Assembly (NCBI GenBank): GCA_016792585.1
Contig: JAEULB010000027.1
Span: 1 to 46,662 of the forward strand
Length of the DNA: 46,662 bases
Source of the DNA: Rhodospirillaceae bacterium
GTDB lineage: Bacteria > Pseudomonadota > Alphaproteobacteria > SHVZ01
Direction: 5' to 3'
Positions 8,597-15,973 of the stretch are shown here, one piece after another (positions within the stretch are counted from its first letter, which is position 1; every line of letters starts with the position of its first letter). Below the pieces are notes generated by a model, which searched no databases, was not told where the DNA came from, and worked only from the letters and a program-made list of their open reading frames with translations. The position numbers and the translations under genes were made by a program.

Positions 8597-9436
8597 ATGG
8601 ACATCTGGTTCAACAATAGAAAGGTCGCGGACGTAACCCAGTCCCAGATTCATCTTCAACGCATGGTCGGCGCGTACGAGCTGAGATTCCTGTTCCAGTT
8701 CCAGACCCTGCGAAAAGAGGGCACCCCACGTCAGGTCACCATCAACGGTGCGAGAGTCTCGACGCAGATTGGCGCGGGGGAGCATCAGCTCGGGATTGCA
8801 TCGCTCGATGCTCCGGTCCACTTGCGACTCGAGGATAGTGAGAGGACTGCCGGGGCAAGCTTTGCGCTTACTCTGCAACCGCACCAGCTCAGCGCGATCG
8901 AGGAACTGCGGGGCAATGAGGATCTCTCCCTCTACCTCACGCTCGGCGGAACCGGAAGTGATGGTCTGAATACCCAATCATTGCAGACCAAGTGGGGCAT
9001 CCCAATCGCGCGCTCGCGCTGGCTTGAGATGCTGCGCGATGCCCGCGCCCTGGATGTTCTGCTCGTCGAAGTCCCAATGCCTATTACCAATGTGCCTGAG
9101 GACTGGAAGAAGATAAGGGCTGACCTTCTGGAGGCGCAGCGCCACTTCCATACTGGCGAATTCAGCGCCTGTGTCCTCTCCTGCCGCAAGGTGATCGAGG
9201 AAATAGGAGGACGCCTATACAAAGAGACGGAGTGGCACGGCTCCCGTCTCACGCGGCTGGCGTCAGATCAGCGCAGGGACATGACTAAGGAGCAGAGAGA
9301 GGAAGCGGTTAATGCTGCGGTTTTGCATTTCACCCACCCGGCCGCCCATGCCGAAGGGAAGGGCGGAGTTCTTTACACTAGATCAGAGGCGAAGCTCATT
9401 CTGACGCTGGCAGCGGCTATTGCGGCGCGGGCTTAG
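8597..9436 (+). CDS. Unrecognised protein with beta-rich N-terminus and HEPN-like C-terminus
   Basis: About 279 residues from the ATG at 8597. A GTG at 8591 is an alternative with better spacing from the GAGGAGG ribosome-binding site. The first 110 residues are beta-strand rich with alternating hydrophobics. The C-terminal 140 residues are helical: an amphipathic stretch HFHTGEFSACVLSCRKVIEE, typical of the first HEPN helix pair, then a terminal segment FTHPAAHAEG that resembles a degenerate HEPN motif without the classical R-x4-H arginine. It is followed after five bases by a second HEPN-like gene. I do not recognise the full-length family. The pair looks like a two-gene unit, perhaps a sensor plus effector. 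Confidence 0.55.
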   Translation: MDIWFNNRKVADVTQSQIHLQRMVGAYELRFLFQFQTLRKEGTPRQVTINGARVSTQIGAGEHQLGIASLDAPVHLRLEDSERTAGASFALTLQPHQLSAIEELRGNEDLSLYLTLGGTGSDGLNTQSLQTKWGIPIARSRWLEMLRDARALDVLLVEVPMPITNVPEDWKKIRADLLEAQRHFHTGEFSACVLSCRKVIEEIGGRLYKETEWHGSRLTRLASDQRRDMTKEQREEAVNAAVLHFTHPAAHAEGKGGVLYTRSEAKLILTLAAAIAARA

Positions 9437-9441
9437 GGCCA

Positions 9442-10056
9442 ATGACGCAGTACATCGATGATATCAGGCACGCTAGCAGTACAATTATTGCCGGACTGAC
9501 CTTCGAGCATGATCAACTTCGCGACCTTCAACGGGAGCTTGCGGCCGTTGAGACGGAGATTGCGCACAAGGTTCGACGGGTAAACTTCCTGGAACTCAAC
9601 CCTGAACTTGATGACGAGGGGATTGGGACATCGACATTTTGGGATCTCCATTTCGATGACGGTCCAAAGGCTGATGCTCTTGATAAGAAGATCGCAGAAC
9701 TAAAGAAGTCCATTAATGATCGAAGATTTTCGAGTGCAGTCCTTGCAGGTGGCCTTCTGCAAATCGCAAAACAGGGAATCTCTCTCGCGCACGGTGCCTT
9801 AGATCAAGCACCGAATGGACGCATGATCGGGTCGCTCCCGTTGAAGACCATAGTCTGGCAGGCGCGCAATCAGGCGATGCACTACGAGGAAGGAAACCCC
9901 CATCCGCCTGTCGTGGCGGTATTCGACACGCTGGTCCGAGAGCACGGGAATATTTTTGGTAGCTATCGAACAGAGATCAAGGCGGCCGAGGTTGTTGGAT
10001 TGTTAGGTTGGAACAGCCAGGCTGCCTTCGAAGCGGATATGCTGTCCCTGTTGTAG
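9442..10056 (+). CDS. Unrecognised HEPN-like protein with R-x4-H motif
   Basis: A 204-residue protein. The N-terminal 50 residues look like an alpha-helical coiled coil (EHDQLRDLQRELAAVETE). The middle is helical with LLQIAKQGISLAHGAL. Near residues 142-147 there is R-N-Q-A-M-H, the R-x4-H signature of HEPN ribonucleases, followed by YEEG. It is the last gene before the attachment scar and starts five bases after the preceding gene, so they form an operon. No nucleotidyltransferase antitoxin is adjacent. RNase activity is inferred from the motif only. The family is not one I can name. Confidence 0.55.
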   Translation: MTQYIDDIRHASSTIIAGLTFEHDQLRDLQRELAAVETEIAHKVRRVNFLELNPELDDEGIGTSTFWDLHFDDGPKADALDKKIAELKKSINDRRFSSAVLAGGLLQIAKQGISLAHGALDQAPNGRMIGSLPLKTIVWQARNQAMHYEEGNPHPPVVAVFDTLVREHGNIFGSYRTEIKAAEVVGLLGWNSQAAFEADMLSLL

Positions 10057-10142
10057 CCCTAGTTGGTTCGATGGCGCACAAGTGGCACATGGCCGAGCAT
10101 GATCTTTTGCAATTCAATGGGTTAAGTTCAGTCTCGGTCACC

Positions 10143-10187
10143 CTCATAACCTGAAGGTCGTAGGTTCAAATCCTGCCCCCGCAACCA
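10143..10187 (+). other. Attachment-site scar: 3' half of initiator tRNA-fMet
   Basis: These 45 bp read as the 3' half of an initiator tRNA: anticodon loop CTCATAA with CAU, the 3' anticodon strand CCTGAAGG, the T arm GGTTCAAATCC, acceptor TGCCCCCGC and ACCA. The 5' half is absent; the upstream bases (GTCTCGGTCACC) do not form a D arm or acceptor partner. This is the usual duplicated target of tyrosine integrases that recombine in the anticodon loop, so it marks the island's outer junction. It should not be annotated as a functional tRNA gene. The intact tRNA-fMet is expected at the other end of the island. Confidence 0.85.
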
Positions 10188-10473
10188 CTTTTACCGAACT
10201 AGCGAACGCCTCTCGAACAGCCGCCCCCTTGGGGGCGGCTTTCTTGTTTGACGCGCCGTCGCTTGCGACCCGCACCATGCTGGCGATGTCGCCAACAAGC
10301 TCGATCTCGGGGCCGCTCTCCGTCGGGCGCACATTGATGGCCTCGGTCAAACCGCGCAGGATTTCTGCTGCCTCCGTCCGGATGGCAGGGTCGGACAGAG
10401 CCGCTTGAAGGTCTTCAACCTTCCGCCGGTAGAGTTCGGCGAGGTTTGGATGAAGCCCTGGCGCAGGCGGTGG
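10144..10473 (-). pseudogene. C-terminal remnant of a large serine recombinase
   Basis: The frame reads leftward from the IS end and encodes [20 protein letters not shown], then EAAEILRGLTEAI and IELVGDIASMV. This is the characteristic C-terminal helical and strand segment of alphaproteobacterial serine recombinases. The catalytic N-terminus is missing because the IS3 element starts at 10474. The last residues (AGAGFEPTTFRL) are encoded by the antisense of the tRNA 3' half, and the stop falls inside it. The fragment therefore abuts the attachment scar on the chromosomal side and is the remains of another mobile element or of a gene interrupted at this hot spot. Confidence 0.75.
10219..10249 (+). 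terminator. Rho-independent terminator downstream of the tRNA scar
   Basis: A perfect 10-bp stem, AGCCGCCCCC paired with GGGGGCGGCT around a TT loop (10219-10240), is followed by TTCTTGTTT. It lies 32 bp after the tRNA 3' end, where a terminator for the original tRNA transcript is expected. The same bases are read antisense by the serine-recombinase remnant as codons for KAAPKGAA. Confidence 0.75.
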
Positions 10474-10500
10474 TGAACCGCCCCGGGTTTGCCGGAGGCT
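10474..10500 (+). repeat. Left terminal inverted repeat of the IS3-family remnant
   Basis: A GC-rich end sequence starting TGAACCGCCCCGGG directly interrupts the serine-recombinase frame. The matching right repeat is not present before 11197, consistent with loss of the right end. Target-site duplication therefore cannot be tested. Confidence 0.6.
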
Positions 10501-10526
10501 CCAACTCCTGAGAAGGTGGAGCCATC

Positions 10527-10853
10527 ATGAGCAAGACGACGAACAAGTTTTCCCCGGAATTGCGCCAGCGTGCTGTGCGGTTGGTGCTGGATCACGAGCA
10601 TGAACATGCGTCGCGGTGGGCAGCGATCGGCTCGATCTCGGCCAAGATCGGCTGCACGGGCCAGACGCTGAACGAGTGGGTGAAGAAGGCCGAGATCGAT
10701 GCCGGCAAGCGGGGCGGCGTTCCGACGGACATGGCGGCCAAGCTCAAGGCTCTCGAGCGGGAGAACAAGGAGCTTCGGCAAGCCAACGAGATCCTGCGCA
10801 AGGCGTCGGCTTATTTTGCCCAGGCGGAGCTCGATCGCCGGTTCAAGCCATGA
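10527..10853 (+). CDS. IS3-family transposase OrfA
   Basis: A 108-residue protein with the Tnp_1 helix-turn-helix ([14 protein letters not shown], then [15 protein letters not shown]) and a C-terminal leucine-zipper-like helix ([18 protein letters not shown], then [12 protein letters not shown]). It binds the IS ends and dimerises with OrfAB. Its stop overlaps the OrfB start (ATGA at 10850-10853), as expected for an element that makes OrfAB by programmed -1 frameshifting. Intact, but without a functional OrfB it can only act in trans or as an inhibitor. Confidence 0.9.
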   Translation: MSKTTNKFSPELRQRAVRLVLDHEHEHASRWAAIGSISAKIGCTGQTLNEWVKKAEIDAGKRGGVPTDMAAKLKALERENKELRQANEILRKASAYFAQAELDRRFKP

Positions 10854-11175
10854 TTGCCTTCATCGACGATCATCGTGGGGCGCATGGGGGCGAGCCGATC
10901 TGCAAGGTGCTGCCGATCGCCCCGTCGACCTACCACGACCATGCCGCCAGGCGGGCCGATCTGGCGAAGCTGTCGGCGCGGGCGCAGCGGGACCTGGTGC
11001 TGAAGCCGGAGATCGAGCGCGTCTTCGCCGAGAATTTCGAGGTCTACGGCGCGCGCAAGGTCTGGCGGCAGATGAACCGGAAGAGCATCCCGATCGCACG
11101 CTGCACCGTCGAGCGCCTGATGGCCGATCTCGGCCTTCGGGGCGTCATCCGCGGCAAGCCGGTCCGGACCACACT
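10850..11175 (+). pseudogene. IS3-family transposase OrfB, truncated before the DDE domain
   Basis: The frame begins [20 protein letters not shown] and contains the HTH_21-like segment FEVYGARKVWRQMNRKSI and CTVERLMADLGLRGVIRGK, which normally precedes the integrase core. Homology stops at about 11172 (PVRTT), roughly 105 residues in. The D, D and E catalytic residues that should follow are missing. The open frame runs on by chance to 11245, antisense to the Rieske gene, and those residues are not part of the transposase. Confidence 0.85.
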
Positions 11176-11196
11176 GAGGCATACTCATCTAGACGC

Positions 11197-11514
11197 TCAA
11201 TCGAGTGAGACGAGGATGCGCCCGTTCTCGACCTTGGCCGGGTAGGTCTTGAGGTCGATGCAGGCCGGCGCGCCCATGGCCTTCCCAGTGCGGAAATCGA
11301 AGCGGCCATTGTGCTTCGGGCACTCGATGATGCCGTCCATCACCAGGCCGCCGGCGAGATGGGTCTTTTCGTGCGTGCAGAGCCCGTCCGTGGCGAAGAC
11401 CTCGCCCTCTGCCGTGCGATAGACGGCGTAGGTGCGTCCGCCATGGTCGAAGCGACGGACATCCTCGGGGTCGACATCGTTCACGTCGCAGGCGTCGACC
11501 CAGGTAGCTGTCAT
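11197..11514 (-). CDS. Rieske [2Fe-2S] ferredoxin, MocE-like
   Basis: A 105-residue soluble ferredoxin with the Rieske ligands C46-x-H48 (CTHEKTH) and C65-x2-H68 (CPKHNGRFDF). The spacing is standard for bacterial Rieske ferredoxins. Its ATG overlaps the stop of the desaturase gene by four bases. It should deliver electrons to that membrane di-iron oxygenase, as MocE is thought to do for MocD in rhizopine catabolism. No dedicated ferredoxin reductase is visible, although the flavoproteins at 25585-28205 are candidates. It is the last gene of the leftward operon and lies 22 bp from the truncated IS. Confidence 0.9.
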   Translation of the reverse strand: MTATWVDACDVNDVDPEDVRRFDHGGRTYAVYRTAEGEVFATDGLCTHEKTHLAGGLVMDGIIECPKHNGRFDFRTGKAMGAPACIDLKTYPAKVENGRILVSLD

Positions 11515-12548
11515 GTCGGTGTCGCTGTCGGCGTCGGACGCCGGATGAAGTGGTTCGGGTCCCGGATCTGGCGGGCAAGCGCCGGGAGAACCTCGCGATA
11601 GGCTTCGAGGCATCCCCTGTAGGGCGGCGGGCAATCGGCCTTGATCGCTTCGTGCAACTTCGGCAGGGCGTGATATGGCACGAGCGGGAACATGTGGTGC
11701 TCCACGTGATAATTCATGTTCCAGTAGACGAAGCGGAACATCGGATTCATGTAGACGGTGCGGCTGTTGAGGCGATGGTCGAGCACGTCCTCGGCGAGGC
11801 CGGCATGCTGGGTCAGCGAAAAGAACACGGCCAGGAACGCACCGTAGAACGTCGGTAGGCCGATCAGCATCGCCGGCAGGATCGACCCCGCCCAGATGCA
11901 CCACGCGATCACGCCAGTGAAGATCGCGAGATAGACGCGGGCGACGATGGCGATCTTCCAGCCCTCGGTCTCTGGGATAAAGGTGACCTCCTCTGCCGTC
12001 ACCCGGCCTACGGCGTGAACGAACAGCTTGCCGATGGTCTCGGCGCCTGATTTCAGCGCGAAGAAGTTGACCAGCAGCTTGAAGACGCTCGGCGGCCGCT
12101 GCACATTGATCTCGGGGTCGCGCCCGACGACGAGCGTATCGGTGTGATGGCGCGCGTGGCTCCATCGCCACACGGTCGGCTCGCGCAGGATCATGAAGCA
12201 CGCGATCTGGTAGACAGCCTGGTTCATCCAGTGTGTCTTGAAGGCGGTGCCGTGCCCGCATTCGTGCCATCGGCTGTCCGACGCGGAACCGTAGAGCACG
12301 CCGTAGACGAGGAAGCAAGGCACGGCGAGCCAGGTACCCCAGGTAAGGCAGCCGAGCGTCCCCGACAGGCCGAGAAGGCCGAACCACAGCAGAGTGTCGC
12401 GGATCGCGGGTCCGTCCGTTCGCTGCATCAGCTCCTTTAGCGTCTTCCGAGGGACTTGGCAGGCGTACCACTGGGCCCCTGCGAGGCCGTTCCTTTGGGC
12501 GCGCTCTCCGTCGAGGCCGACGAGGCTATAGTCGCGACGAGTGCTCAC
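11511..12548 (-). CDS. Membrane di-iron desaturase/hydroxylase, MocD-like
   Basis: A 345-residue integral membrane protein of the fatty-acid desaturase superfamily, with hydrophobic helices near residues 60-100 and 190-240. The histidine boxes that hold the di-iron centre are present: HECGH, HARHH, and HVEHH near the C-terminus. The chosen start is a GTG at 12548 that overlaps the upstream TGA. A longer in-frame extension would run through the upstream gene and is unlikely. Pairing with a Rieske ferredoxin matches the MocD/MocE arrangement linked to O-demethylation of a methylated inosamine. The substrate may thus be a methyl or alkyl ether, a lipid or an N-methyl group. That part is inference. 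Confidence 0.85.
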   Translation of the reverse strand: MSTRRDYSLVGLDGERAQRNGLAGAQWYACQVPRKTLKELMQRTDGPAIRDTLLWFGLLGLSGTLGCLTWGTWLAVPCFLVYGVLYGSASDSRWHECGHGTAFKTHWMNQAVYQIACFMILREPTVWRWSHARHHTDTLVVGRDPEINVQRPPSVFKLLVNFFALKSGAETIGKLFVHAVGRVTAEEVTFIPETEGWKIAIVARVYLAIFTGVIAWCIWAGSILPAMLIGLPTFYGAFLAVFFSLTQHAGLAEDVLDHRLNSRTVYMNPMFRFVYWNMNYHVEHHMFPLVPYHALPKLHEAIKADCPPPYRGCLEAYREVLPALARQIRDPNHFIRRPTPTATPT

Positions 12549-13837
12549 GGCGCGACCGCCATCCCGCTGTTCGCCGCGAAGTCGAGGAAGGTGTAGCGGT
12601 TCCGTATCAGGCGGGCGTTCTCCACGGCCTTCGCATAGAATGCGCCGGGCCATCCGAGATCGTCCGCTGTCCTCGGCGCGCCGGCCCGCTGCAGGGTGCG
12701 ATCGAGATTAGTTGCCGGGCGGATGATGCGCTCGATCTCGCCGCGGATGCGGTCCCATCCACTGGCGAGACGCGCATTGACCGCCTCCGCACGTCGGGCA
12801 TCCAGGCGCTTCTGAGCGAAGTCCTTCCAGCATGAACGGCCGAGATCCTCGCCGAAAACGGTGATCACCTTGGCCTCATCCGCGGCATCCGTCGTAACCT
12901 GCGGAGCGCGCTCCCGCAGTATGTGCTCCTGCAGCCGTGCCATGGTCAGGGTCGTCACCGCGATCTGCTCGCCGTGGAAGGCTGGCGGCCAAGCCGGGTC
13001 GCCCAGCATGTCGGTGAAGTGGCTGATCAGGTGCTCCCCTTGGCTCGCTGGATGGCTGCTGCCGCAGATGGCGGTGCCGAAGCCCGAGAGCAGCAGCGTG
13101 CGGACGAGACGTTCCATCGCCGGGAGATCGCCGCGCATCAGCGCGTCGGATTGCGAGAACAGCGGTTCCTCGTCGTCGGAGAGCAGGACGAAGGGCGCCA
13201 GACGATAGGGTGAATCGAACAGGAGATGGGCGAGCAGCCAATCGGCCTGAGAGGTGGTCCGGCAGAGGCTGTCGCCGAGGCCTGAGCGGATCATGCGCGG
13301 CGGCGCCGATGCCAGCACGCCGAGGTCGAGGAAGACGCCGAGTGGTGCCTGGGCGGCCAGCGACTTCTTGTGGCCATGAACCGTGATCGCGGCGGTGGTC
13401 GAGACGTAGCCGTTCATCGACGGTGCCGTGCCATAGACGACGTAAGGCTTGCCGGCGCCTGCCGTGGCGAACTTGCAGAGATCGTTGATCGTGCCGGCAC
13501 CAACCGCGACAAGCCCATCCGCCGACTTCGTCGCTTCGGCGATGCGCTGCGACGTCTCTTCGTCGGCATGCGGATGGTCGGGCAGCACGAGGCTCTGGAC
13601 CTTGGCACGACCGGCGAGCGCGCGCTCGATGCGCGCGCCCATGAGAGCATGCGTGATCGGATCGCTCACCACGGCGAGCCTGCCTTCGAGCTCGAGCCCG
13701 TCCAGGCAGGAGTCCTCGGCGCCGGTGAGGGTCGGGGCGATGACGACTTTCTTGGTCGAGACGCGCAGGGCCGGTCCGCCATCCGGATCGGGGTAGGTGC
13801 CTGCCAGCAGGCGGTCGATCGGATCTTGGCTGGTCAT
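12545..13837 (-). CDS. sn-glycerol-1-phosphate dehydrogenase-like (AraM/EgsA family)
   Basis: A 430-residue member of the iron/zinc alcohol-dehydrogenase superfamily. The NAD(P)-binding signature GAGTINDLCKF (about 113-123) and the TAPSMNGYVS segment are those of AraM/EgsA enzymes, which interconvert sn-glycerol 1-phosphate and dihydroxyacetone phosphate. Likely metal ligands are D189 (GLGDSL), H269 (SQGEHLISH) and H288 (FHGEQ). The start overlaps the kinase stop (ATGA). In a catabolic operon it most likely oxidises a phosphorylated polyol to a ketose phosphate. The exact substrate may not be glycerol phosphate, because the C-terminal 150 residues cannot be compared here. Confidence 0.85.
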   Translation of the reverse strand: MTSQDPIDRLLAGTYPDPDGGPALRVSTKKVVIAPTLTGAEDSCLDGLELEGRLAVVSDPITHALMGARIERALAGRAKVQSLVLPDHPHADEETSQRIAEATKSADGLVAVGAGTINDLCKFATAGAGKPYVVYGTAPSMNGYVSTTAAITVHGHKKSLAAQAPLGVFLDLGVLASAPPRMIRSGLGDSLCRTTSQADWLLAHLLFDSPYRLAPFVLLSDDEEPLFSQSDALMRGDLPAMERLVRTLLLSGFGTAICGSSHPASQGEHLISHFTDMLGDPAWPPAFHGEQIAVTTLTMARLQEHILRERAPQVTTDAADEAKVITVFGEDLGRSCWKDFAQKRLDARRAEAVNARLASGWDRIRGEIERIIRPATNLDRTLQRAGAPRTADDLGWPGAFYAKAVENARLIRNRYTFLDFAANSGMAVAP

Positions 13838-15282
13838 GAGAAGATCGGCTCCAGTGTATCGAATAGACCGCGATAGGCAGCGTAGGCGTCGTCGTAGGCG
13901 GCCTTCCGCTTCGGATCGGCGGTGAAGATCCGGCTCTCGCTCCCAACCGACGCAGCCGCCTCGGCAAGGCTTGCGACGGTGCCGGAGGCCATCGCGGCCA
14001 GCATCGCCGCGCCGATCGGGCAGGTGTCGACATGGCGGGGCACCCTGACAATGCGGCCGGCGATATCGGCCCGGATCTCCGCCCACAATCGGCTGCGGGC
14101 GCCGCCGCCCAGCAGCAGGATCGTCTCGGCGGTGACGCCCATCGCGTCCAGGCGCTCGACGACGTCGCGCATCGCGAAGGCCGTTCCTTCGAGCACGGCG
14201 CGCGCCATGTGCGCTCGGCCATGCGCGGAGGTCAGGCCGTAGAAGCAACCTCGCGCTTTCGGCCGCCACCGGGGCGCCATTGCTCCGCTGAGGCAGGGAA
14301 GGAAGATCACGCCGTCCGCTCCCGGTGGGGCTGATACGGCGAGACTGTCCAGGTCGGACGGGCCTCCCAGGCCCAAGATCGACATCAGCCAAACGACCGA
14401 TCCGCCTCCGAGCCATCCGGGGTTTTCGATGAAGAAGCCGCCGCCGGGATAGGGATGAGTCTCGACCAGCCCATCCTTATCGATGAGCGGGTCGGGGTGA
14501 AGGGCGCCGACGACCTCGCCGGTGCCCAATCCGACGGCGACGCGGCCGGGCGCGAGGAGTCCGGCGCCGATGACCGTCGAGAAATCGTCGCCGGTGCCGA
14601 CCGCCACGGGCAGCGCCGACGGGAGTCCAGTCAGCCCGGCGCCCGTTTCGTGAAGGCGTCCGGCTAGGGCGCCGGCGTGGTCGATCCGCGGCAGCTCGGC
14701 CGCGTCGATCTCGAACAGGTCCATCAGCTCCGGGTCGTAGTGCGGCCGGTCGAGCGCGCAGACCATCGTCGTCGACGCCAGGGCATGGTCGATGACGAAG
14801 CTTCCTGTCAGCCGCTCGACCATGTAGCTGACAGGCTGGTGGAAACGAGCGGGACGGCCGTTCAGGCGATGGCGCTTTAGCCACCGCCCCTTCGCGGCCA
14901 TGTGCCCGGCATCCGCCACGATGCCAGTGCGGCGTCGGACGAGGTCGGCCGGAATGTCGGCGATCTCGTCGGTCGCACGGCGATCCATCCAGAGAAGGCA
15001 GGGGCCGATCGCTCGCCCCGCCTCGTCCACGGCGACGCAGCCGTCGAGCTGGCTGCAGATGCCGAGCCCACGGACATCGCCGGATCGGACATCGGCCGCG
15101 GTGAGGGCTTCGCCGATGGCCGGCCCCAGCGCGCGCTCCCACACCCCTGGGTCCTGTTCCGCCCAGCCGGGCTGCGGGAAGTCCGGGCGATAGGATCGGC
15201 GCGCCGTGCCTTTGGGCATGAGGTGCTCGTCGGTCACCACGACCTTGAGGCTCTGCGTGCCGATGTCGACGCCGACGAACAT
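13834..15282 (-). CDS. FGGY-family carbohydrate kinase, xylulokinase-like
   Basis: A 482-residue kinase with both FGGY halves. The N-terminal phosphate motif is GVDIGTQSLKVVV, the catalytic base is probably D232 in GTGDDFSTVIGAG, and the C-terminal ATP-binding block is ILLLGGGARSRLWAEI. Length is normal for xylulokinase/ribulokinase-like members. It would phosphorylate a ketose or polyol released from the imported compound, feeding the class II aldolase encoded just upstream. The gene lies 14 bp after the aldolase stop in the same operon. Substrate specificity within FGGY cannot be read from motifs. Confidence 0.85.
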   Translation of the reverse strand: MFVGVDIGTQSLKVVVTDEHLMPKGTARRSYRPDFPQPGWAEQDPGVWERALGPAIGEALTAADVRSGDVRGLGICSQLDGCVAVDEAGRAIGPCLLWMDRRATDEIADIPADLVRRRTGIVADAGHMAAKGRWLKRHRLNGRPARFHQPVSYMVERLTGSFVIDHALASTTMVCALDRPHYDPELMDLFEIDAAELPRIDHAGALAGRLHETGAGLTGLPSALPVAVGTGDDFSTVIGAGLLAPGRVAVGLGTGEVVGALHPDPLIDKDGLVETHPYPGGGFFIENPGWLGGGSVVWLMSILGLGGPSDLDSLAVSAPPGADGVIFLPCLSGAMAPRWRPKARGCFYGLTSAHGRAHMARAVLEGTAFAMRDVVERLDAMGVTAETILLLGGGARSRLWAEIRADIAGRIVRVPRHVDTCPIGAAMLAAMASGTVASLAEAAASVGSESRIFTADPKRKAAYDDAYAAYRGLFDTLEPIFS

Positions 15283-15296
15283 GCGGGAAGTCTAGC

Positions 15297-15959
15297 TCAA
15301 CAGCATCGCGGGGACGCGTTGGGATCGCCCTGGCCGTAGTTCTTGAACTGCGCGACGGTCGCGGCGACCTCTTCGTCGGTGAGTAGGCAAGGCTCTCCCA
15401 CCTGCAACGCTCGCCAATATTGGGCGGCCAGATTCTCGACCTCGACCGCCAACCACATCGCCTTCTTCAGGGTAGGCCCGGTGGCGATCATGCCGTGATT
15501 GGCGAGCAGGCAGGCGGTGCGGCCTTCGAGCGCCTTGAGCGCGGCGTCGGCGATCTCCTGGGTACCGTAGGTACGATAGGGCGTGCAGCGGATCGAGTTG
15601 CCGCCGCCGACGACGATCATGTAGTGGACCGCCGGGATGTCCCTCCGAAGGCAGGACAGCGTCGCGCAGAACATCGAATGCATGTGCGTGACGGCGCCGA
15701 TCTCCGGGCGCTTGGCCATGATGTCGCGATGGAAGCGCCATTCGCTCGATGGCTTCCGCGTCCCCTCGTGCGTGCCGTCGAGATGCATGATCACCATGTC
15801 CTCGGGCGTCATCTCATCGTAGTCCATGCCCGACGGGGTGATCAGGAAGCCCTCGGGGATCCGGACGCTGATGTTCCCGGTGACGCCCTGGTTGAGGCCA
15901 CGGCGATTCATCTCCAGGCAGGAGGCGATGATCTCCTTGCGGATGTTCTCATACTTCAT
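15297..15959 (-). CDS. Class II aldolase, L-fuculose-phosphate aldolase-like
   Basis: A 220-residue protein close in length to FucA. All four zinc ligands of that enzyme are at the same numbering: E73 (SSEW), H92 and H94 (THMHS) and H155 (ANHG). The GNIS and ITPSGMDYD phosphate-binding segments are also present. It should cleave a ketose 1-phosphate into dihydroxyacetone phosphate and an aldehyde, or act as a related epimerase or decarboxylase of the AraD/FucA superfamily. The start at 15959 is the ATG that gives the canonical MKYENIRKEI opening. It lies between the hydrolase and kinase genes, so kinase product to aldolase is a natural two-step route. Confidence 0.87.
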   Translation of the reverse strand: MKYENIRKEIIASCLEMNRRGLNQGVTGNISVRIPEGFLITPSGMDYDEMTPEDMVIMHLDGTHEGTRKPSSEWRFHRDIMAKRPEIGAVTHMHSMFCATLSCLRRDIPAVHYMIVVGGGNSIRCTPYRTYGTQEIADAALKALEGRTACLLANHGMIATGPTLKKAMWLAVEVENLAAQYWRALQVGEPCLLTDEEVAATVAQFKNYGQGDPNASPRCC

Positions 15960-15973
15960 CGAAAGCTCCGGAC

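Larger units (their letters stand above)
1..10187. mobile_element. Integrated genomic island, right-hand part
   Basis: This block carries mobile-element functions: a tyrosine integrase, an excisionase-like HTH protein, a primase, a HerA/VirB4-like ATPase and an ArdC anti-restriction protein. It ends at a 45-bp copy of the 3' half of an initiator tRNA gene (10143-10187). The left end and the intact tRNA lie outside the window. Base composition looks less GC-rich than the DNA after 11197. The cargo includes HEPN and RES proteins, so the island may carry defence or toxin functions. No complete conjugation apparatus or relaxase is visible here, so autonomous transfer cannot be claimed. The right boundary is well supported; the element type (ICE, IME or phage-plasmid remnant) is not. 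Confidence 0.8.
10474..11175 (+). mobile_element. Truncated IS3-family insertion sequence
   Basis: The left terminus begins with TGAACCGCCCCGGGTTTGCC at 10474, typical of an IS3-family inverted repeat, and sits about 50 bp before orfA. OrfA is intact and overlaps orfB. OrfB is open only to about 11172, where the sequence switches to the 3' end region of the leftward Rieske operon. No right inverted repeat is seen, so the DDE catalytic half and right end were deleted. The element is not mobile by itself. It marks the junction between island debris and the metabolic locus. Confidence 0.85.

Noticed and set aside
10143..10187. A functional tRNA gene
   Set aside because: Only the 3' half is present; there is no D arm or 5' acceptor strand upstream, so it is an attachment scar.
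11176..11245. The last residues of the open frame continuing from IS OrfB
   Set aside because: They are antisense to the Rieske gene and bear no similarity to transposases; the frame is open there by chance.
12549..14416. In-frame N-terminal extensions of the desaturase (to 12653), the AraM-like gene (to 14416) and others
   Set aside because: The extensions run through the upstream gene in another frame and lack domain similarity. Starts that overlap the previous stop (ATGA/GTGA) give normal family lengths.
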